Below, one piece after another: positions 8,509 to 16,830 of a stretch of DNA of 27,055 bases. The DNA comes from Gemmatimonadota bacterium. GTDB taxonomy: Bacteria > Gemmatimonadota > Gemmatimonadetes > Gemmatimonadales > GWC2-71-9. A program made the translations under genes and the position numbers. Numbering within the stretch: position 1 is the stretch's first letter; every line of letters begins with the position of its first letter. The notes below the pieces were generated by a model that saw nothing but the letters and a program-made list of their open reading frames with translations, was not told where the DNA came from and did no database searches. Location: NCBI GenBank assembly GCA_029862935.1, contig JAOTWK010000012.1, positions 1-27,055 on the forward strand, in the 5' to 3' direction.

Positions 8509-9489
8509 GTGCTAACCGTCCGTGTGTGGTCCGAGCGTTGGCCAATACGTGGAGTGTTTCGCATCTCGCGTGGCGCGCGTACTGAGAGCGAGGTGGTCGT
8601 CGTCGAGATCTCGGACAACGCGCTCGCTGGCCGCGGGGAGTGTCTGCCCTACGCGCGATACGACGAATCGGTGGAGGGGGTGATGCAGACTATCGAGGAT
8701 GTCGCCGATTCGGTTGCACCCGGGTTAGATCGGGAGGCGCTTCTGCGTGACCTGTCGCCCAGTGCGGCACGGAACGCTCTCGATTGCGCGCTGTGGGACC
8801 TCGAGGCCAAGCGTACCGGCACGCCGGTGTGGCAACTGGCAGGACTCGCCGAGCCGCGACCAATGACAACCGCCTACACGATCAGTCTTGGCGAGCCTGA
8901 CGAGATGGCGACCGCCGCCAGTGCCGAGGCCTACCGGCCACTGCTCAAACTCAAGCTCACTGGAGACGGTGACCTGGCACGCGTCCGTGCCGTGCACGAA
9001 GCCGCTCCCAATGCGACCCTCATCGTCGATGCCAACGAGGCGTGGACGCCGGAGATCTTTACGGCGCTCAGCCCCCAGCTCGGCGAGCTCGGCGTCCAGA
9101 TGATCGAGCAACCGCTGCCTGCCGGCCGAGATGACGTGTTGCGCGATGTTGACCACCCGATCGCCGTATGCGCGGACGAGTCCTGCCACACGTCGGACGA
9201 CGTCGCGCGGGTGCAGGGTCGCTACGATCTGGTCAACGTCAAGCTCGACAAGACCGGGGGACTCACGGAAGCGTTGCGGCTGGTACGCGCCGCACACGAC
9301 GCTGGGCTCGGCATCATGGTCGGCTGCATGGTGGGGACCTCGCTCGGCATCGCCCCAGCGACGCTCCTGGGGTCGACGGCACGGTTCATCGATCTCGACG
9401 CACCGCTCCTGCTCGCCAAGGACCGGGAGCACGCGATCCAATTTGACGGAAGTGTGCTGTACCCGCCGAAACGGGAGCTATGGGGCTAA
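8509..9489 (+). CDS. Dipeptide epimerase (L-Ala-D/L-Glu epimerase type, enolase superfamily)
   Basis: The 326-residue product belongs to the muconate-lactonizing subgroup of the enolase superfamily. Catalytic and metal residues are visible: K147 and K149 in LLKLKLTG, D174 in VDANEAW, E200 in MIEQPLP, D223 in CADES, and K245/K248 in VNVKLDKTGG. The DLD motif (295-297, FIDLDAPLLLAKD) is typical of Ala-Glu epimerases and contacts the dipeptide amino group. The reaction epimerises L-Ala-D-Glu from murein tripeptide turnover so that normal peptidases can use it. The frame is open upstream into lepB. I chose GTG 8509 because the fold starts right after it and AAAGG lies about 10 bp before. Substrate preference cannot be settled by eye. 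Confidence 0.9.
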   Translation: MLTVRVWSERWPIRGVFRISRGARTESEVVVVEISDNALAGRGECLPYARYDESVEGVMQTIEDVADSVAPGLDREALLRDLSPSAARNALDCALWDLEAKRTGTPVWQLAGLAEPRPMTTAYTISLGEPDEMATAASAEAYRPLLKLKLTGDGDLARVRAVHEAAPNATLIVDANEAWTPEIFTALSPQLGELGVQMIEQPLPAGRDDVLRDVDHPIAVCADESCHTSDDVARVQGRYDLVNVKLDKTGGLTEALRLVRAAHDAGLGIMVGCMVGTSLGIAPATLLGSTARFIDLDAPLLLAKDREHAIQFDGSVLYPPKRELWG

Positions 9490-9490
9490 G

Positions 9491-9520
9491 CCGTCAGCTG
9501 ATGGCTGAGGGCTGTGGGCT
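9491..9520. repeat. Intergenic repeat of the GGCTGA family, copy 4
   Basis: It contains AGCTGATGGC (9496-9505) running into GGCTGAGGGCTGTGGGCT. It occupies the whole 30-bp gap between the tail-to-tail epimerase and dehydratase genes. CAGC..GCTG pairs allow a small hairpin. Confidence 0.5.
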
Positions 9521-10503
9521 CATAACTCACCACTCACCACCTGTCGCAACGTCTCCCGGTCGATGTTTCCGCCTGAGAGAATGATCCCAACGTCCTTGCC
9601 CGCGAGCTCTTGGTGTAGCGCGATGACCCCAGCGAGGCCGACGGCGCCGGCCCCCTCGACGAGATTGTGCGTGGTGCGGAGCAGCATTCGCACCGCTTCG
9701 GCGATGGCGGCGTCCGAGACCGTCACGAAGCCGGCAAGCCCAGCACACAAGGCCGGAAACGTCATCTCGTAGGCGGCGCGCGTCGCCACACCATCGGCAA
9801 ACGTGTCGGCTGACGGACAGTCGAGCGGCTGTCCGGCCCTCCACGAGTCGTAGATGGCGGGGGCGCCTTCCGCCTGCACGGCGTAAACCGCAAGCGTGGG
9901 CTTGAGTGAGCGTGCCACCGTCAAGGCGCCAACCGCCTGTGACCCACCACCGACGGCAATCACGATTGCTTCGAGCGCTGGTGCCTGCTCGAGCATTTCC
10001 AGCGTGATGGTACCAGCACCCGCAATGACGTGGGCGTTGTTGGTACCGTGGATCGGCACCAGCCCGCGCTGCTGGCGGAGTTCGGTGACGTTCTCCAGGG
10101 ATTCGTCGTAGTCGCGGCCGGCCTCGATGAGCTCGGCGCCGTAGGCGCGCATCGCCTCGTTCTTCTCGGGGTTGTTACCGACCGGGACACAGATCGTCAC
10201 CGGGATGCCAAGCAGCTGCCCAGCGTAGGCCAGTCCCTGGCCGTGGTTGCCGCGTGTTGCCGCAATCACCCCGCGTCTCCGTTCGTCATCGGTGAGCATC
10301 GTGAGAGCGGACAACCCGTTGCGCACTTTGAACGCGTTGGTCGGATGATGGTTTTCGTGTTTCACGAACACGTGAATGCCGTGCCCAACCTCGTCATCGA
10401 GCGTTTGATACGAGCGCAGTGGCGTCGGGGAGAGATACGGCGCGATGCGCGCACGCGCCGCCTCGACGTCGGCGAGCGATACGGGCCAGGGAGACTGAGT
10501 CAT
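9520..10503 (-). CDS. Threonine/serine dehydratase-like PLP enzyme (fold type II)
   Basis: This 327-residue protein has the fold-type-II PLP layout without a C-terminal ACT domain. The PLP lysine is K59 in [11 protein letters not shown]. The substrate loop is ATRGNHGQG (82-90), the phosphate loop GGGSQ (185-189), and a late block reads ILSGGNID. Dehydratases such as IlvA, TdcB or EutB usually have TGSFK/TGAFK, RGA and GGGGL at these places. The Asn before AFK, the RNG and the GGGSQ are therefore departures that may change the substrate. It lacks the fused regulatory domain of biosynthetic IlvA, which suggests a catabolic role. It starts 30 bp after the stop of the aldo/keto reductase gene on the same strand, probably in one operon. 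Confidence 0.85.
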   Translation of the reverse strand: MTQSPWPVSLADVEAARARIAPYLSPTPLRSYQTLDDEVGHGIHVFVKHENHHPTNAFKVRNGLSALTMLTDDERRRGVIAATRGNHGQGLAYAGQLLGIPVTICVPVGNNPEKNEAMRAYGAELIEAGRDYDESLENVTELRQQRGLVPIHGTNNAHVIAGAGTITLEMLEQAPALEAIVIAVGGGSQAVGALTVARSLKPTLAVYAVQAEGAPAIYDSWRAGQPLDCPSADTFADGVATRAAYEMTFPALCAGLAGFVTVSDAAIAEAVRMLLRTTHNLVEGAGAVGLAGVIALHQELAGKDVGIILSGGNIDRETLRQVVSGEL

Positions 10504-10533
10504 GAACAGCCGCGGAGGATCCGCCGACCGCCT

Positions 10534-11412
10534 CTACGCTCTCGAGAAGTCGGCCTTGTCGATGTCACTGAGCTCTGCTGCCGACAGCGACGCATCCGCC
10601 GCGGTGAGCGAGTCAAGCGCGTGCTCTACCGTCCGCGCTGCCGGAATCGGGATCACCGAGGACCCCTGGGCGAGCACCCAGGCGATCACGACCGCGTGCG
10701 CCGAGATGCCGTGGCGATCGGCGATTGGTTGGAGCGCGCGGTGATGCGGCAGCTTCTTGTTGAGCCGGCCGCCACCCACTGGGCTGTATGCCAGGAACCC
10801 GATGCCGTGATCGGCGCAGTGCTGCACGACGCCGGTCTCAACCGCTTCACGAAAGAACGGGTTCAGCCGGTTCTGAACGGTCACGACGTCGACCATGGCA
10901 GATGCCTGCTCGATTTCCGCCACGGATACGTTCGACAGCCCGATCCACTTGATCTTGCCGGCCTGCTGCAGGTCCGCGAGGGCGCCAACGCTGTCAGTGA
11001 ACGGAACCGCTGGGTCCGGCGCGTGGAGCTGATACAGATCGATGCAGTCCACGCCGAGCGCCTCGAGTGAGCGGTCGCACGCTGCCAAGAGCTGCTCGGG
11101 GCGGGCGTCCCGTTCCCAGCGACCCTGGGGCCGGGTGAGTCCGCCCTTGGTGGCGACGATGACCGCATCTCGATTGCCGGACCACTGTGACAGCGCCGCG
11201 GCGATGAGCCGTTCGTTGTGCCCGATGTCGTCGTCATCGAGACAATAGACGTTCGCCGTGTCGAGGAGCGTGACGCTCGCATCGAGCACGGCGTGAATGA
11301 CTCGGATGGCCACGCCCTCGTCGGTGGGTCGTTCTTGAATCGAGAGCGGCATACCACCGAAGCTCACGGCGGAAGCCTGCGGCGCTCCCGGGCCCAACGG
11401 TCGGGTCTGCAT
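10534..11412 (-). CDS. Aldo/keto reductase
   Basis: This 292-residue NAD(P)H-dependent oxidoreductase has the full catalytic tetrad: D51 and Y56 in DTANVY, K89 in VIVATKGG, and H130 in YQLHAPDP. Other family blocks are GLSNVSVAEIEQA, the VQNRLNPF strand, AYSPVGGG and the cofactor-binding VIPIPAARTVEHALDSL near the C-terminus. These enzymes reduce aldehydes and ketones in the cytoplasm; the substrate cannot be read from the sequence. An Asp-rich insert CLDDDDIGHNE (57-67) follows the catalytic Tyr. It lies 26 bp downstream of the octaheme cytochrome gene and 30 bp upstream of the dehydratase gene, all on the minus strand. Confidence 0.93.
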   Translation of the reverse strand: MQTRPLGPGAPQASAVSFGGMPLSIQERPTDEGVAIRVIHAVLDASVTLLDTANVYCLDDDDIGHNERLIAAALSQWSGNRDAVIVATKGGLTRPQGRWERDARPEQLLAACDRSLEALGVDCIDLYQLHAPDPAVPFTDSVGALADLQQAGKIKWIGLSNVSVAEIEQASAMVDVVTVQNRLNPFFREAVETGVVQHCADHGIGFLAYSPVGGGRLNKKLPHHRALQPIADRHGISAHAVVIAWVLAQGSSVIPIPAARTVEHALDSLTAADASLSAAELSDIDKADFSRA

Positions 11413-11438
11413 CGGTGAGGTTTACCTACTCGGCGGTG

Positions 11439-12722
11439 CTACCGACGTCCGCTCCTGTGATGGATGCGCATCTCCTCGGCCATTTCCTTGATGTCGGACA
11501 AGTCCCGCACCATCTCACTCCAGCCGTACCACAGCGCGTAGTCCGGATTGGCGTGGAACGCCCCCTGGAACGTCCGCATTCGGTGCTTGAGATGCATCTG
11601 GAACAGCCGCTGCTCGATGACCGTGGGTGCGTCATGGAACGTCAACAGGTCGGGGAACGCGAACGCGTAGCTTTCCGGCTTCTCGAGCACCCCGTCTTGA
11701 TACAAGCCAGCGATGATCCGGATCGCCTGGGCCAGGAGGTGGTCGGCCTCCCGGATGAGATCGTCTGCTCTGGTGAGTTCTCCCCGCGCGAAGTTCAGCG
11801 AGTGACAGGTGATGCACGTGCCCTCCATCTTTTCCCGCTCGCGTTCCCATTCCTCCTGCGTGAGTCGCATTACGTCTGCCGCCCGTATGACGTCCAACCG
11901 ACTGGTGGTGTTGCCTTCGAGATCCAGCACGCCCAGAGCTTGGAGAATCGTGGTGCGGTCTTGCTCCCATTGCTCGTCATCCGGCATCGGAAGCCTGACG
12001 GCAAAGAACCCCCATGCCGTGCGGACCTCGTGATTCCCGTCCTGCATGTGACAGGTCTGACAGGTCGGCGCCGACGCATTCTCGGGGAGAACGCCGTTCT
12101 GCTTCAGCAGGTAGCGCACGCCATGTTTCGATGACGAGTACATCTCCCACTGGGGATGATCGAATCCCATGTGGCAGGTTTGGCACGCCTGCGGCTGTCG
12201 CGCTTCGGCGGTCGCAAACAGGTGACGCGTATGACAGGCGTCGCATGACGCGCGACCGAACCCGACGCCCGCGTCAGAGAGTGCTTGCATTTCGTCTTCG
12301 GTCTTGAGTCCGATCTTGTGACACCCCCCGCACCCTTTGAGACCCTCCATGAGCGCGACGGGCTGCGCATGCGCCATCGGCATCGCCTTCATCGCCGCCC
12401 AGGCGAGCGCGTGCTTGCCCGCTGAGAACTGCTCCACGCGCTGTGGGTGACACATCCGGCACGTCTCGGGCGTGGGTAGCCGCACAGCCTCGACGTCTTC
12501 GACTTCGTCGTGATCGCCCCCGTGACACAGGGCACAGTCGATTCCGTTCTGTCCGTGCTTGCTGAGCTCCCAGTCGGTGACGATGTTCGGATGCAGCTCC
12601 TTATGGCAGTCAACACAGGCCGACACCTGTGCGTCTGGTGCCTGCGCCACTGCGGGACTCGGGAGCGAGAGAATCGAGAATGACAGCAATGAACAGAGAA
12701 TTGGGCTCGCAAAACGGCGCAT
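11439..12722 (-). CDS. Octaheme c-type cytochrome, hydroxylamine oxidoreductase-like
   Basis: This 427-residue exported protein has a signal peptide (residues 1-28, cleavage near AVAQA) and eight CxxCH heme sites at 36, 63, 88, 131, 160, 180, 221 and 303. A helical C-terminal part without hemes follows, containing NPDYALWYGWSEM (392-404). Eight hemes, with the last one set apart and then long helices, match the HAO/octaheme nitrite reductase superfamily. In true HAO a Tyr of this C-terminal part cross-links to the active heme; Y395 or Y399 are the only visible candidates and I cannot decide. The role should be periplasmic nitrogen or sulfur redox chemistry, either hydroxylamine oxidation or nitrite/hydroxylamine reduction. 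No membrane quinol partner (NapC/NrfH type) is adjacent. Start ATG 12722. Confidence 0.88.
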   Translation of the reverse strand: MRRFASPILCSLLSFSILSLPSPAVAQAPDAQVSACVDCHKELHPNIVTDWELSKHGQNGIDCALCHGGDHDEVEDVEAVRLPTPETCRMCHPQRVEQFSAGKHALAWAAMKAMPMAHAQPVALMEGLKGCGGCHKIGLKTEDEMQALSDAGVGFGRASCDACHTRHLFATAEARQPQACQTCHMGFDHPQWEMYSSSKHGVRYLLKQNGVLPENASAPTCQTCHMQDGNHEVRTAWGFFAVRLPMPDDEQWEQDRTTILQALGVLDLEGNTTSRLDVIRAADVMRLTQEEWEREREKMEGTCITCHSLNFARGELTRADDLIREADHLLAQAIRIIAGLYQDGVLEKPESYAFAFPDLLTFHDAPTVIEQRLFQMHLKHRMRTFQGAFHANPDYALWYGWSEMVRDLSDIKEMAEEMRIHHRSGRR

Positions 12723-12770
12723 CTCACTACCTCGTCATTGGAACGGTTTACCCCGTGAAACGCCTGTATC

Positions 12771-12799
12771 ACATTGCGCGTTCTGCGCTGTGTTGTCAA
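12771..12799 (-). promoter_or_regulatory. Candidate promoter of the octaheme cytochrome operon
   Basis: On the minus strand a perfect TTGACA lies at 12799-12794, and CAATGT follows 17 bp later (12776-12771). The -35 box is strong but the -10 box is poor. The position is right for the 144-bp divergent gap before the cytochrome start at 12722. Confidence 0.3.
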
Positions 12800-12866
12800 A
12801 CTGTGCCGTCGGCATTTTGTAGGGCTGTTGTGATCGTCCCTTCCGGCGGGTAGACTGCAGGCTCCC

Positions 12867-14792
12867 GTGACTCGATTTACGACACTCGATTGGATTTGGA
12901 CCGGCGCGTTCCTCCTCCTGATGGTGGGAGGCGCGTTTTTCTTCTATCGGTTGGCTCGCCGGTCCGAATCGGATTTCTTCTTGGCGGGTCGTGGTCTCCC
13001 ATGGTGGTTGCCGGCCTCCTCGGTGTTCTCGACCCACACGGCCACCGACACGCCCATGTGGGTCACCGGCGTCGTATACGCGAACGGTCTCCGGGGACTG
13101 TGGTACACCTTCTTTGCGGCTTGGACTGCCATTGCCTCGTTCGTGTCGGCGCGCATCTTCCGTCGCTCGCTCGCGTACACGCAGGCAGAGTGGCAGACCC
13201 TGCGCTACAGCGGATTGGGCGCGGAGTTGCTGCGGGGGTGGCTCGCCGGCTGGCAGGTGTTCATGAACATGTTCATCCTCGGGTGGGTGGGCATGGCCAT
13301 GGGCAAGGTGGGCAACCTGGCCTTCGACTGGCCGGTGTGGGTGGGACTCGTTATTCCGTCGGTCATCACGGCAGCATATACGCTTGCCGCGGGGTATTGG
13401 GGTGTCGTGATGGGCGACTTCCTCCAGGGCATCGTCGCCATCTTCGCGATCGTCCTCGTTTCTCTCGTTGGGGTGTTCGCGGTTGGCGGACCAACCGAGC
13501 TCACCAACGGGCTGGTGTCGCTGGGCGAAGCCTGGCGGCTGGACGCGTTCGCGTTCACCGGAGTGTTCTCAGGCGACTTCCCGATTGCCTGGTGGCTCAC
13601 GATGCTGGTCATCGCCGTGGTAGGGGGATTCGGGATGGGAACGAGCATCGATTGGTATGTCGAGGCGCAACGGATCCAGTCGGCCAAGACGGTGCGCGAT
13701 GCGAGCTACGGTCTCTGGGCTGGCGGTGCCATCACGCTCGTGCGCAACGGGTTTTGGGCAGCAGGTATCCTTGCGTTCTTCGTGCTCGCGCCGCACCTGG
13801 CAGACGCGGCCGAATACGAGCTTGGCTGGTTCCGGTTGGGCTTCGAGTTGCTTCCCGTAGGACTCGTGGGCGTGTTCTTCGCTGCGATTCTCGCCATTCA
13901 CCTCTCGACCATTTCGAGTCACCTCAATCTGGGCGCCCTGTACTTCACGAGAGATCTGTTCCAACGCTACCTGAAGCCGGATGCGGACGAGCGGACGCTC
14001 GTGTGGGTTGGACGTCTCGCTACGTTCGTGCTGCTGATCGGCTCGTTCTTTTACGGGTTGATGATGGAGCAGATCACCCAATGGCTCATCTTTGCCTTGT
14101 GGCTCATGATGGCTGGAATCTGGCTGCCGAACATTTTGCAGGTGGTGTGGTGGCGTTTCAACGCGTGGGGCTACCTCTCTTCCTGGATCGCGAATTTGGG
14201 CGTGTCATGGCTCGTGGTATGGGTCCTTCCTTCTTTCGAGGTGATCCCCGAGCTCCCACAGCAAGTCCAGTTTTGGCTGCTGATGGCGCTGGGCGCGGCG
14301 GTGTTTCTCCCGGCAACCTTACTCACGCGTGCCGAGCCGATGGAGCATCTCGTGGCGTACTATGTCATGACCCGTCCCATCGGGTGGTGGAAACCCGTAC
14401 ACCGTGAGGCGGTTCGTCGCGGCCTAATCGTCGACGACGATTCGCTCCCACAGGACGAGCGGCGTCCGCTCATCCGACGGCAGTGGACCGCGGAGCAGGC
14501 GGACCATTGGACGCGTGAGGACTGGATTGCCATCGTGCTCTCGCCGGTGGTGTTCGGATTGCTCATGATCGGCGTCGCGAAGCTCCTGCTGCTGCAGGCC
14601 TCGGGGTTGACGATGACCCTGCTCGGTTTGGCGGGAGGATATGCCGTGTATTGGGTCATCGATCCGAAGCTCCGCGCGGTCTCGGTGGAGTACGAGGCGA
14701 AGCAGACAGCATACCTGGCCGAGCTCGAGCGTCGGCTGCACATCGAATATGGTGATCGGTTGCCGTCGACCTCGGAGCGATCGGAGTTCTGA
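12867..14792 (+). CDS. Sodium:solute symporter family (SSS/SLC5) transporter
   Basis: This is a 641-residue integral membrane protein. The N-terminal helix is followed by SDFFLAGRGLPWWLPASSVF, the family's DFFLAGR block. TATDTPMWVTGVVYANGL, YWGVVMGDFLQGIVAIFAI and SIDWYVEAQRIQSAKT follow, with 13 or more hydrophobic helices. It is longer than the roughly 500-residue core: a hydrophilic stretch (about 500-555) and two more helices end in a charged tail (YLAELERRLHIEYGDRLPS). It should import a small solute with Na+, but the substrate is not evident. The start is GTG 12867. Two tiny membrane protein genes follow with no gap, probably accessory subunits. It is divergent from the octaheme cytochrome operon. 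Confidence 0.9.
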   Translation: MTRFTTLDWIWTGAFLLLMVGGAFFFYRLARRSESDFFLAGRGLPWWLPASSVFSTHTATDTPMWVTGVVYANGLRGLWYTFFAAWTAIASFVSARIFRRSLAYTQAEWQTLRYSGLGAELLRGWLAGWQVFMNMFILGWVGMAMGKVGNLAFDWPVWVGLVIPSVITAAYTLAAGYWGVVMGDFLQGIVAIFAIVLVSLVGVFAVGGPTELTNGLVSLGEAWRLDAFAFTGVFSGDFPIAWWLTMLVIAVVGGFGMGTSIDWYVEAQRIQSAKTVRDASYGLWAGGAITLVRNGFWAAGILAFFVLAPHLADAAEYELGWFRLGFELLPVGLVGVFFAAILAIHLSTISSHLNLGALYFTRDLFQRYLKPDADERTLVWVGRLATFVLLIGSFFYGLMMEQITQWLIFALWLMMAGIWLPNILQVVWWRFNAWGYLSSWIANLGVSWLVVWVLPSFEVIPELPQQVQFWLLMALGAAVFLPATLLTRAEPMEHLVAYYVMTRPIGWWKPVHREAVRRGLIVDDDSLPQDERRPLIRRQWTAEQADHWTREDWIAIVLSPVVFGLLMIGVAKLLLLQASGLTMTLLGLAGGYAVYWVIDPKLRAVSVEYEAKQTAYLAELERRLHIEYGDRLPSTSERSEF

Positions 14793-14793
14793 T

Positions 14794-14922
14794 ATGGAGC
14801 GCGGACTCGTGACCCTGATCGGCATGAGCATTGCCTACGTCGCATCGTTCCTGGGCATGCTACTCGCGTACTGGGCCTGGCGCCGTCGCCATCGGGACGG
14901 GGACGGACGGGGACGGTCGTGA
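14794..14922 (+). CDS. Small single-span membrane protein, candidate symporter accessory subunit 1
   Basis: This ORF of 42 residues starts with ATG one base after the symporter stop codon. The protein is one membrane helix (about 5-29: LVTLIGMSIAYVASFLGML and onward to LAYWAW) followed by a strongly basic tail (RRRHRDGDGRGRS). The positive-inside rule puts the tail in the cytoplasm. It overlaps the next small ORF by GTGA. Position, composition and the chain of overlaps support a real, translationally coupled gene. Small one-helix partners encoded beside SSS transporters are known in other bacteria and archaea; assignment here is by analogy. Confidence 0.65.
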   Translation: MERGLVTLIGMSIAYVASFLGMLLAYWAWRRRHRDGDGRGRS

Positions 14923-15095
14923 CGGGAGGTCTGCAATGGTCGATGGACCTGGTGCAGGCTCTCCCGGCCGAGCCGCCCCTGGTTGGGTTCTTCTGGTCCT
15001 ATGTGGTGCCGGCGCTGTTGTTGGCCGTGGCATCCTTGGGCACATTCCTGCTGTATCGCAAGTTCGCCTCCGAGGAAGATCAGGACTCTCCCTAG
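14919..15095 (+). CDS. Small single-span membrane protein, candidate symporter accessory subunit 2
   Basis: This ORF of 58 residues starts with GTG at 14919, overlapping the previous stop as GTGA; an ATG at 14943 is a later alternative. The protein has an amphipathic start (SMDLVQALPAEPP), one membrane helix (about 22-46, FFWSYVVPALLLAVASLGTF) and a short charged end (YRKFASEEDQDSP). With the preceding ORF it forms a tight symporter plus two micro-proteins unit. I do not recognise a named family. Confidence 0.62.
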   Translation: MTGGLQWSMDLVQALPAEPPLVGFFWSYVVPALLLAVASLGTFLLYRKFASEEDQDSP

Positions 15096-15202
15096 GACGT
15101 TCAGCGGCTTCCCTCCGACCGCTGGGCGTGTATCTTAAGCTCCTGCAGTGCAACTAGTTACGACCGTGCAGCCTGTCTCGGGCGGGCCGGTAAGGAGTTG
15201 GT

Positions 15203-16828
15203 GTGACAGCGGTTACCCCGGGCGGGACTCCCCCCAGATTCGCCGCCATCGATGTGGGCACGAACTCGATCCGATTGGTCGTGGCCGAAGTCGAGCCGGA
15301 CGGCAACTACCGGGTGTTGGACGAGGAGCGTGAGATGAGTCGCCTCGGTCGCGGGTTCTTTGCGACGGGTCGGCTTGGTCGCGCCCCCATGGAGCGCACG
15401 CTCGAGGCGCTCTGCAAGATGAAGGCGATCGCGGACGGCTTCGGTGTCCGGGAGCTGCGGGTGGTGGCGACAGCGGCGGTGCGGGAGGCCACGAACGGTC
15501 GAGAATTCCGGTCCGAGGCGCGTCGGCGCTGCGGCGTTCGCCTTGAGGTGATCTCGTCGGAAGAGGAAGCGCAGTTGGCCTATCGGAGTGTGAGTCGGCA
15601 CTTCCCGCTGGGTGAGCATTCGATCGCCGTCGTGGACATTGGGGGCGGCAGTGTCGAGGTGGTGCTCGCGACGGGGGGCATCATCAATCAAGTGCACTCA
15701 CTGGCGTTGGGGGCGGTCCGGCTCACCGAGCGATACGTGAAGTCGGATCCGCTCAAGGACAAACATCGCAAGAAGCTCCGACGCGCCATCGACAAGGAGA
15801 TCAAGCAGCAGATCGGACGGCCGCCATTCGCCGCAGAAGTGATGATCGGGAGCGGCGGCACGTTTACCAACTTGGGTGAGATGGTGCAGTGCGAGCGAGA
15901 GGGCCGCTCATCGGCGATCCGAGGCTACAGCATGACGCGGGCCGACTTGACCCGCTTGCTGGATCGTCTCTTGGAAACCCCGCTCGGCGCGCGCCGCAAT
16001 CTGTGCGGCCTCAACCCCAAGCGTGCGGACATCATCGTGGCGGGTGCAGCAGCGGTGGCGCGACTGGCCAAGCGACTGGGAACTCAGCGAATCGTCATCA
16101 ACGACCGAGGCATTCGGGACGGATTGCTGGTGTCGATGATCGACGAGTTGGGGTCCGAAGCCGCCCCCGGAGCCACGGCCCGTCAAGATCGCATGACGTG
16201 GGTCCGGGAGTTCGCGCGCAAGTGCCGCTCCAACGAACGCCATTGCGATCAAGTGGCGCGGCTCTCTGTGCAGCTGTTCGATACGTTGTGCGAGCCGTTC
16301 GAGATTCCTGCACGGGGTCGCGACATTCTCGAAGCTGCCGCCCTGCTCCACGATGTCGGCTATGTGATCAATCACTCGCAGCATCACAAACACGCATATC
16401 ACCTCATCATGCACGGTGATCTGAAGGGCTTTTCACCCGGAGAGGTTGAACTGATCGCCAATGTGGCGCGATATCATCGACGCGCCCTGCCGAAGAAGCG
16501 CCATGACAATCTCAGCCGTCTCGACAAGCACGATCGGCGGCTCGTCCGGCAGCTCGCGGGGATCCTTCGGGTGGCCGATGGCCTGGACCGCACCCACGGG
16601 CAGGTTGTCGAGGGTGTCAGTGCCATAGTCGACGACGCGGGCGTCCGGCTGCGTGTCCGTTCAGAGCCGAACCCGCACGTGGAGCTTGCGGACGCGGAGC
16701 GCAAGAGCGGGCTGTTCGAAAAAGCGTTTGGAACCGAACTGGTGCTGCAGTGGGCACGACGTCGCAAGACGCGTGGGGCCGCGACGGGAGGCAGACGTGG
16801 TCGCGCGACCGGGATGCAGCGGAGATAG
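15203..16828 (+). CDS. Ppx/GppA phosphatase with C-terminal HD domain (exopolyphosphatase)
   Basis: This is a 541-residue protein. The N-terminal ASKHA ATPase-fold phosphatase (about 13-315) has AAIDVGTNSIRLVVAEV (14-30), the catalytic-Glu region EVISSEEEAQLAY (115-127) and the phosphate loop VVDIGGGSVEV (143-153). A C-terminal HD-type domain (about 335-500) has LLHDVGYVINHSQHHKHAYH with H383-D384, as in long exopolyphosphatases. The end is Arg-rich. It hydrolyses terminal phosphate from polyphosphate and/or pppGpp. As first gene of the run phosphatase, PPK1, SixA, CHAD-CYTH, an exopolyphosphatase role is most likely. The GTG start at 15203 has AAGGAG at 15192-15197. The next gene starts two bases after its stop, so coupling is expected. 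Confidence 0.92.
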   Translation: MTAVTPGGTPPRFAAIDVGTNSIRLVVAEVEPDGNYRVLDEEREMSRLGRGFFATGRLGRAPMERTLEALCKMKAIADGFGVRELRVVATAAVREATNGREFRSEARRRCGVRLEVISSEEEAQLAYRSVSRHFPLGEHSIAVVDIGGGSVEVVLATGGIINQVHSLALGAVRLTERYVKSDPLKDKHRKKLRRAIDKEIKQQIGRPPFAAEVMIGSGGTFTNLGEMVQCEREGRSSAIRGYSMTRADLTRLLDRLLETPLGARRNLCGLNPKRADIIVAGAAAVARLAKRLGTQRIVINDRGIRDGLLVSMIDELGSEAAPGATARQDRMTWVREFARKCRSNERHCDQVARLSVQLFDTLCEPFEIPARGRDILEAAALLHDVGYVINHSQHHKHAYHLIMHGDLKGFSPGEVELIANVARYHRRALPKKRHDNLSRLDKHDRRLVRQLAGILRVADGLDRTHGQVVEGVSAIVDDAGVRLRVRSEPNPHVELADAERKSGLFEKAFGTELVLQWARRRKTRGAATGGRRGRATGMQRR

Positions 16829-16830
16829 AG

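Noticed and set aside
10030..11070. Plus-strand ORF of 346 codons
   Set aside because: It is antisense to the dehydratase and aldo/keto reductase genes, both of which carry full catalytic motifs.
12890..14407. Plus-strand ORF of 505 codons in another frame
   Set aside because: It overlaps the symporter gene completely. The symporter frame has the membrane helices and DFFLAGR motif, while this frame gives an Arg/His-rich product.
15102..15124. CAGCGG/CCGCTG hairpin after the second micro-protein gene as a terminator
   Set aside because: The stem is only 6 bp with an 11-base loop, and no U-run follows it.
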